Assembly (NCBI RefSeq): GCF_030272615.1
Contig: NC_081412.1
Location: 685,962,583 to 686,026,582, forward strand
Source: Cryptomeria japonica
Taxonomy: Eukaryota; Streptophyta; Pinopsida; Cupressales; Cupressaceae
DNA: 64,000 nucleotides
Reading direction: 5' to 3'
Part shown: positions 57,205-64,000 of the stretch, in pieces
Layout: each line of letters starts with the position of its first letter
Position numbering within the stretch: the first letter of the stretch is position 1
Position numbers and translations under genes: made by a program
Notes under the pieces: generated by a model
The model's database searches: none
Told to the model about the DNA's origin: nothing
Seen by the model: only the letters and a program-made list of their open reading frames with translations

Positions 57205-59824
57205 CTACATCTCAATGCTACCAGTAGATCCAATACATGAGTCAATAGTCCCACTGACACTTTGGTTTGAAGTGTTGCCCAGACCTCTTCTTTCACATTT
57301 GGACCTCCAGATTTGTAGTGCCCTATCGTAAGGAAAAGTGTGGACATCATACCTAGATGTATAGAGCCTCAAGCAATTTTCCAAATTTTTGTCTAGTTTG
57401 TTTCTTAGCTTTGATTTTAGGAACCCCAAAGCACTGAAAACTCTCTCATCTTCCACCGAACCCAATATCATGGTAAGACATAAATCAACAAGCTTCAAAT
57501 ATTCTGGCATTGAATCACGCAATGCTGAGTTCTCAGCTATAGTTTTCCAAAGCCTTGTTACTGATCCCTCTTCACGGGGGTTCTCCATTTTTCCATATTG
57601 TTCTTTCATAGTATGCAAAATGAGATGATTGCTCTCAAATATGAGTTTCATATAATATTCCATTTATAGTTACTCCATTCAATTCTCTGGATATGCAAAA
57701 TTGTTTTATCAAAATCAATAGCTTACTTTGAAAATCAGATGCAATGTTGAGGCTCCAATAATGAGGAAACACAATATACATGGCTTCAAGAAGGTTGTTA
57801 GGAGGGAATATGCTTCTAATTTGTGAGGAAAGATCATACACAATTTTCTTCACAGAAGTAGTTACAGTTTCAACAATCTTGTCAAAATCTTCCCTTGTAA
57901 CTCTTGGTAGTTGCTTCCTGGGGCGCTTTCCCGGTTCCTCGGGGTCAACCGTGGCATAGAAGTGCATTGGTATCTCAACTCCTTGTACATTGGCACATAC
58001 CTCCCCGTCTGCATCAATTTGTAAAAAGTTATCAAGATTGTTCAAATCTGTAAGTGTCTGCCACTTAACAAATTTTTCATCAGATTGTATTGGTTGATTT
58101 CGATAGAGATTGTCGAGGGTCATGCATGTCATCTTACACATCGTAGCATATTCTTCAATATACAAAGCTCTTTTTTGGGCAGCCTTCATAATATTCCTCA
58201 TTTCCTCTAGCATGGGTAGAAGAGATGCTAAAGTTAAGAGTGTCTCTAAATTACTTAACCTCCAAAGAAGGTCAGGAAATTTTGGTTGATCTGATTCGTC
58301 GCGAGTTGTGTGAAATAGTCCAATCAAGGATGGATATTCTGAAAACACTCAATGCACTGGACCATCCAAAGAGATCCACATGGTATCATTATCCTTAAGA
58401 AGCTTGTTCCCATCAATTATTCCATTAGCAAAGTGTTGAAATTCCATAAATCGCTTGGGACTTCGATAGAAGTGTGAGTAGAGCTCTCTGATTAAAATTT
58501 CAATTTTTTTAACCGAAGCAAACTTGCTCATAATTCCAAAAGCTAGATTCATTCTGTGAGCCATGCAGTGAATTGGAGTAATGTACGGTGCAAATTAAGT
58601 TTCAATCCTTGTACAAAGACCGTTCCTGTGACCTTGCATTACTGAAGTTCCATCTGCTCCAACACAAACCAATTTTTTGGCTACCGTCATGTCATCCATA
58701 CCTTCATATTCAATTAAACTTCTCTTTACTAGTTGAAATAAATTTTTTGTTGTCGCACTCTCCTTCATTTCAGCAACAAATGGTAGATGAGGTTGGCAGG
58801 TACGATTCTTTACAGTATAAACATGCATGCATACCCATGAAGTATTGTCTACTGCCGTAACTTCGTCTAAAGAAAATGCAATAAAGTTTGACTCTCTTAT
58901 TTTTTTCTTTACATCTTCTTTTTCAACCTCAACAAGACAACTTGCCCATTCCCATCCACTATTTACTAACTAGTGTCTATTAGGATAGCTAGGAACTTTC
59001 AAAAAGTGTAATAAACCACTAATTGATGGGAAATCTGTCATAGCACACCCTCTGCTCAAAATATAAAAAACAACGCTTAACTGAACATTTTTTCCCAGTT
59101 GTTCTATTTGCATTACTTTTCTAAAACTAGCTTCAATAGAACCTTTAACTTCAGTAAGCTTCGTTTGTATTTTCTCATGAAAATAATACTCTTCGACATT
59201 CCTCACATGCTTACATTCCTCCTTTGTTTTCCATCCTATCACTAATTTTTCAACCCCGTCTATCATTTGTTTTTCATAAACTTTACCCATATGCTTTTCT
59301 ATGGTGTCAAATTTTAGCTGCAACCTAATTTCCTTGTTATGTTTTCAAGTGCAAATCTTACACCTGCATTCTATTGGAGGCTTGCCTTCAATTGGATTCT
59401 CCACTGGTTCAATGAATGGATACTTTGATGCCCAACTAATTTGAAAATTCCTCACTGACATATCCCACTCTTGATCCTTTTTTGATTGTGCTTCACCCTT
59501 TTTTGATATGGTTTTTCTTTTCCCCTTTCGTGAATTATCATCAATGGCATTATCACCCAAGTCGATTATATCATTCCGGCTAACTGGGGCATCTACCAAA
59601 TAATTTTCTTCAAGATCATCCCGATCTAAGATATCAGGTTCGCCGCCGTCTTCAACATGTGGTGTAGGTGGCGAATTTTGTACTTGTACTTGTGATGATG
59701 TACCTTCTTGATTTTCACCACAATCTTTTCCAATGCCAAAGTACGAAGACAACGTTCTTCTTTTTGTTGGCCTCTCATGGCCTTCCCCACATTCGGGTTT
59801 CCTACCCCTCTTCCTGTTCGACAT
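57205..59824 (-). pseudogene. hAT-superfamily transposase, nearly full length, decayed
   Basis: From ATG at 59824 (MSNRKRGRKPECGEG) one - strand frame runs to about 57650 with four stops (at 59342, 58967, 58592 and 58346), then a one-base frame change leads to the last 153 codons ending at 57205. Total about 870 codons. Features: a basic N-terminus; a BED/ZnF-like entry region (FQISWASKYPFI...CRCKIC); a catalytic-core D in FIAFSLDEVTAVDNTSW; a second D region, VGADGTSVMQGHRNG, then HCMAHRMNLAF; and the hAT C-terminal dimerisation domain (LCLTMILGSVEDERVFSALG, LKSKLRNKL). The layout recalls the ZNF862/KIAA1586-like branch of hAT. No matching terminal repeats could be fixed. The absence of introns and the decay by a few point changes suggest a once-autonomous element. 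Confidence 0.88.
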
Positions 59825-59971
59825 CTCCAACGAAATAAAGGCTGCCAAAAAAATATCAATTTGTTGAAGAAGCAATAATAGACTATAATGTATAATATAT
59901 GTTTCATTGGCCCTATGGCCTACAATCTAGATGTCTGGGGTCTGAATGTCCCCCCCGAGTCCTGACTACTT

Positions 59972-59992
59972 GGCACTGACGGGTCGCCACTG
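59972..59992 (-). repeat. possible hAT terminal end
   Basis: Read on the - strand from 59992, CAGTGGCGACCCGTCAGTGC resembles common hAT termini (CAGTGGCG). It lies 168 bp upstream of the transposase start, where a 5' end is expected. The matching end left of 57205 was not found. Confidence 0.35.
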
Positions 59993-60224
59993 AATAAAAA
60001 TGAACTCAACAATGCAAATAAATATAGATAAATTTAGAATAATATTATAACACTTTAAAAATATGGTCGCTCACCTTTAGGTCACTAGCAGTCGCCAATG
60101 CAGTCAACAACAATGATTTTCCTTGGTCTGAAACTTCTCTATTGATAAGATTTTAGAGCCTAGAACCACCATATTGTGTTGAGATAGATTTGATCTTTGC
60201 ATGTATTTATACCAATCCTTATAT

Positions 60225-60660
60225 GGCGAATTCTGCGGGAATTTTATATGGTATACAAATATTTGGCGAATCCCACGTAACTATAACACGACTTATGTAA
60301 TTTTTGAGGCGATTATAGGTTGTCCAAATAATTGGCAAATACAATATAGTTGGCGAAAGTTGGGGTGAATGGAGACACGCGTTGGCAAGATGTCGGGCGA
60401 ATTGGGTCCTCCTGGCTAACAAATCTTCACATGCCTATAGGCGAATTAAGGTCGTCTATTAAGGCAACCTCAGAGAGTGTAAGTGAAAAAATTAAATTTA
60501 TCATGTGTCCATCGTATATTATATTGGCGAAATCATTGCATAGAAACATTTATTGCATAAAACATATGGCTATCAGGCCATGAATTTGACGAAAATTGAT
60601 AATGTTCTAGCGACATGGCCACCCCCAGTCGGTACAAAATATTCGTCATTTCCCAGGTCG
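60225..60660 (+). repeat. diverged 43-bp tandem array, right copy
   Basis: GGCGAA-type boxes at 60225, 60265, 60308, 60352, 60396, 60440 and 60526, with degenerate boxes at 60483, 60568 and 60609, spaced 40-44 bases. Same box, period and orientation as 44504-44885. It lies upstream of the hAT transposase. Confidence 0.8.
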
Positions 60661-60789
60661 CCGACGTGAAAAATTTGCCATTGGCAAATATTCGCCACTA
60701 AAACTTGGTCCCACTAGCAAAAAGAATATAGCAACCTCGTAGCCAAGGGTGGGACCCAGTTCCTGATCACTACAAAACAACGATAACAC

Positions 60790-60960
60790 TTTATTCCCCC
60801 CGACCGCATTGCTCATCGCGCAGTCGCACGAAAGTGGAACAATCGTATTGTTCTTGTCTGCAAGAAAAGAGCAATAGGTAAACTTCAATGATAACAACTC
60901 CTTTTCCTCCCAGCTACATCATTTATCGCAGTGTCGTGCGAAAATTGAATAGTGGAAGCA
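60790..60960 (+). repeat. diverged ~115-bp duplication
   Basis: CATTGCTCATCGCGCAGTCG with CACGAAAGTGGAA (about 60808) recurs as CATCATTTATCGCAGTGTCG with TGCGAAAATTGAA (about 60916), each near AATGATAACA/ACGATAACA. Possibly subterminal repeats of a DNA transposon. Confidence 0.5.
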
Positions 60961-61319
60961 TAGAACAAAAGTGGAAGTTTGTGACCAAAACAACATAGCC
61001 ATAATAATAACTCCTGCCAGTCGGTAGCGGGTGAAAGGGGTCAGTCCCGCTATGAAGAAGGGACCCTATAGTCGGTAAAATTTAAGTGAAATGACCGCCC
61101 CAACCAGTCAACGAAGGAAAAGAATAAGGCCGAGAAAGGTAAGGCAAAAGCCTTAAGGGTTTAGGGTTTTAGGCATGGGGTTTTAATAGGTTTTTTAGCC
61201 AGTGAAGATATCTTAGATCGATTGTCTGCATGGCTAAGGTTGACACAAAAATAGTCAACAAGATCTCCTCACATATGCCTTAGCAATAGCCAAATTCATT
61301 ATATTGAGATGATGTATGA

Positions 61320-61526
61320 TGAGGAGGAGACTGAAGCTAAAGAACCACTACAACAAGCAATAAGAAAGTAGGCATTGAGCCTAAGCTCGAGATAAAGGGT
61401 GCAAGAATTAGTAAAGGTATATTTGCTACTATCATAAGAGTGCCACAATATCATCCATTCAAAGTTCATCGTGAGTTCTATGGATATTCAATTACAATGC
61501 TTATTGATATTGGGTCTACTTACTGA
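61320..61526 (+). pseudogene. Ty3/Gypsy aspartic protease fragment
   Basis: After EEETEAKEPLQQAIRK and a frame change, the frame 61374-61526 reads IEPKLEIKGARISKGIFATI and ends MLIDIGSTY before TGA. The D-x-G-(S/A)-T site of a retroviral-type protease is present as DIGST; Gypsy elements usually have DSGST. Nothing further of the polyprotein follows. Confidence 0.7.
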
Positions 61527-61529
61527 TGA

Positions 61530-61706
61530 GTCATAGTTTTTGTTCTTGTTTGTACTAATTTTATGACACCTAAGACTTTATATACCGACTATTAGGATGC
61601 TATGATATATACTTTGACTGACTTTTTGAGCCTACATGATGGTTATGTTTGTTGGCATTATAACAGACAAAGGGAGATTGTTGGCAGATAATAGACAAAG
61701 GGAGAT
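61530..61706 (+). other. 3' interior tail and polypurine tract of a Copia element
   Basis: GACAAAGGGAGATTGTTGGCA occurs twice (about 61668-61685 and 61694-61712); the second is followed directly by the LTR at 61707. A purine tract left of an LTR marks the 3' end of an element, so element interior lies on both sides of the LTR at 61707-63200. Confidence 0.6.
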
Positions 61707-63200
61707 TGTTGGCATTTCAATAAGGATATTGAGAAGATTGTTGATGATTATGGATATAACTGATTAAGGATGTTTACTGTCTTAATATTATTATTTTATC
61801 ATTGATGTCAAGAAATTGATTTACTAATTTAGTATGATGTTGCCATATCTTAAGAAGTATGATTTGATGAGTATAAAGATGTCGGTAAAAGACATAGAAA
61901 GAATGTGATGAATAAGGGGAGGAATAAGTTATTCAATGAGCAACTATTAGCAAGTTAGACAATGATGAGATCATGATGTTTAGATTGTTTTGATATCCTA
62001 CATATGTTGTTGATTGTAAGGTTGATACTATACTATGTTATCGAGCAAAGAACCTAGTCGGTAAACCCTAAGGAACCTAGTCGGTAAACCCTAAGGTTAT
62101 CGCCATCGGTTAATGAAGGCAAAATGTCTACCGAGTGAAGTTTAGTATTTACTGAGTTGCAACCGAGTAATAACAAAATTCATTGAATGAATAAAAGCAC
62201 TATTTAATGAAGGAAGCTGATGAGCTGGTTATGATTAAATGATTGGTATGCCGTGAATGAAGTTTGTTAAAGAATCTATGGCAAAGGAAAATCGGCAGGA
62301 AGATCTACAGCTCAGATTGAACCGCAATACCCTAGCACAAGTTCCAAGAAATGTATGCAAGTTCCAAGGTGGGGTAAAACGTTTTCAGATCGAAGGATAT
62401 ATTGAACCTAGTCAAGTTTGAAGATCCAATGGCTATGATTGATCATGGGAAATGTGATCAAGGAGATTAAGTGGTTGGCAAATTGCTTATAAATAATGAA
62501 TGCTGATAAACAATGTATGCGGGCAAGTGTATGCATAGGGATGCTACATAGTGATTACCGAGCACAGAAGCTTGAAGACCTGTTTGAATAACAGAGTATA
62601 GAGCCCAACAGATGGACAAGATAAGTCCTATGACTAGATTGTATTGAGCAAATAAGAATCTGCTTTAGCATTTTAGATGTGAAGTTGCAGATAGATTTTT
62701 ATTACTGTTATTTTGTAAAGTGACATAAAATCTCTTAACCGAGTGGACTTAACAGTCTTATTTGTAAAACCCTCTAGCAAGGTGACATTCTGAGTGAGTG
62801 TTTGAAATCCTTTAACAAGGTCACTTCTAACAAGGTGAAGATCCTAACAGATCTGAGGGAAATCCCTTAACCGAGTCACATCTAGCAATGTGTTTGTAAT
62901 CTTTAACAGGATTTGCTTTTAACCGAGCATACTCTAGAAGAGTATATTTCTTAGTGGGTTCGAAATCCCACATTGGTTTTTCCCTATTTGGGTTTCCACA
63001 TTAAATCTGGTGTTATGAGTTTTATGATGTTTATATGCTTTTGAGTTTGCATGTTTAGCAGTTTTGGTTATATTACTGAAGTATATGTTACTGAGTTTGA
63101 ATCTGTTGTTTTTCTGGAAGATTAAGTTTGTATGATTCACCCCCCCCTCTTATCTTATTAGCTTGGCATCTGTACTTAACATTAAGTATCAGAACTATCA
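61707..63200 (+). repeat. Copia LTR, 1.49 kb
   Basis: Starts TGTTGGCATTTCAATAAGG after the purine tract and ends AACTATCA two bases before a primer-binding site. Late blocks (TGGTTTTTCCCTATTTGGG, GATTCACCCCCCCTCTTATC) show kinship with the LTRs at 40750 and 55469. The start could instead be at 61771 (TGTTTACTGTC), which lines up better with those two. Confidence 0.72.
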
Positions 63201-63202
63201 AT

Positions 63203-63214
63203 TGGTATCAGAGC
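63203..63214 (+). other. Copia primer-binding site
   Basis: TGGTATCAGAGC, two bases after the LTR end; initiator Met tRNA type. Confidence 0.88.
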
Positions 63215-63265
63215 TTTGGACTCCAGAAGAAAAAGTTTAAAGGCACTTGAGGAAAAGATCTAAAG

Positions 63266-64000
63266 ATGTATAAGAGGGATGCATCGAAGCTGAACAAGTC
63301 AAGTTTCTCTACATGGCAGAAAAGGATGAAGCTGCACCTATCAGGAGTTGGAGAATATGCTGTATATTATCTGGAGAATGATTTCATTACACCAAGCACT
63401 TATCCATTGACAATGGAAGAGATAAAGGCAAATCAAGAACATATCCAAGCAATGATTGAAATAACATCTGCATTGATTGACTCAGAGTTTAATGATCTAG
63501 AAGGCTGCAATGATGCAAAGGTAATGTGGGACAAGCTCATATCTATGTATGGCGGCGATGAACATGTTCAAAGAGCAAAAGTGGAAAGTCTAAGAGGACA
63601 ACTTGAATCTATGAGGATGAATGAAGGTGAGAACATAACCCAGTACAGTACAAGACTAAAGGAGATTGTCAATCAAATCAAAGGAGCAGGTGGAACTATT
63701 GAAGAAAAGGATATAACAAGTAAGTTGTTAAGAACCCTTCTACCAACCTATGCAATCTGAGTCTCTGTAATCAATGAATTGAGGTCTATACCCAATATGC
63801 CAATTTATTTAGATGCTACTATTGGTAAGCTACATGCATTTGAGTTAAGTAATTTTGATAATAGTGGGTCTTTGGTAAATAAAGTTGAATCTGCATTTAG
63901 TTCTTTTCATATTGGTAAATCTGATGATTACAATGATAGAATGAGTAAGTACACTGAAGGGGATCACAGTGGAGCAAGTGAAAGATTTCGCAAGAACATG
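63266..64000 (+). pseudogene. Copia gag, continues past the window
   Basis: ATG at 63266, 52 bases after the primer site. MYKRDASKLNKSSFSTWQKR, then VMWDKLISMYGGDEHVQRAK, MRMNEGENITQYSTRLKEIV and LLRTLLPTYAI give a typical Copia gag (DUF4219/UBN2 type). A single TGA at 63758-63760 interrupts the frame, which then continues open (NELRSIPNMP...KLHAFELSNF) to the right edge. It is closely similar in layout to the gag at 42042. One substitution would explain the stop, so the rest of the element may be well preserved beyond the window. Confidence 0.9.

Overview
The window reads as nuclear DNA of a seed plant, and I infer a gymnosperm, probably a conifer. It holds two conserved single-copy plant-type genes with very long introns, and most of the rest is LTR retrotransposon debris, hAT-type DNA transposons, minisatellites and AT-rich spacer. 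There is no operon structure, no bacterial ribosome-binding sites and no CRISPR. The genus cannot be fixed from sequence alone.

Two cellular genes face each other. On the + strand, the last three exons of a type II pantothenate kinase (first step of coenzyme A synthesis) lie at 5831-8009. Its upstream exons are outside the window, and a Ty1/Copia element (315-5238, target-site duplication TATGG) sits in its intron. On the - strand, a complete gene for RPN11, the JAMM deubiquitinase of the 26S proteasome lid, runs from 37057 down to 13944. Its six coding exons join without a break into a 308-residue protein. Intron 2 (12 kb) and intron 1 (10 kb) hold nested elements: a decayed Copia polyprotein (17061-20868, -), a 866-bp hAT-like non-autonomous element with an 8-bp duplication (15952-16817), a palindromic minisatellite (22760-23740), a collapsed Ty3/Gypsy element (30478-32450), and a 21-bp minisatellite (33870-34410).

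From about 40 kb to the right edge I find no intact cellular gene. In order: Copia and LTR-like pieces (40.2-44.2 kb); a diverged 43-bp tandem array (44.5-44.9 kb); an unrecognised 178-codon ORF (45.5 kb); a CT/AT microsatellite (46.5 kb); an unrecognised pseudogene, an RNase H domain and a SINE-like tRNA-derived unit on the - strand (47.2-48.9 kb); a 270-bp satellite (49.3-50.5 kb); a 4-kb decayed reading frame with a G-patch-like motif and a coiled coil (51.0-55.1 kb); a solo Copia LTR with duplication TTGCA (55.5-56.5 kb); a decayed but nearly full-length hAT transposase on the - strand (57.2-59.8 kb); a second array of the same 43-bp repeat (60.2-60.7 kb); a Gypsy protease scrap (61.3-61.5 kb); and the 5' end of another Copia element that runs off the window (61.7-64.0 kb).

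The best candidate for something undescribed is the 44.5-60.7 kb block. Its G-patch reading frame matches no transposon polyprotein I recognise. Nearly all its stop codons are one C-to-T change away from CAG, CAA or CGA, which suggests decay driven by cytosine methylation. The two matching 43-bp arrays lie either side of it. No searches could be run, so family names for weak remnants rest on motifs read by eye.
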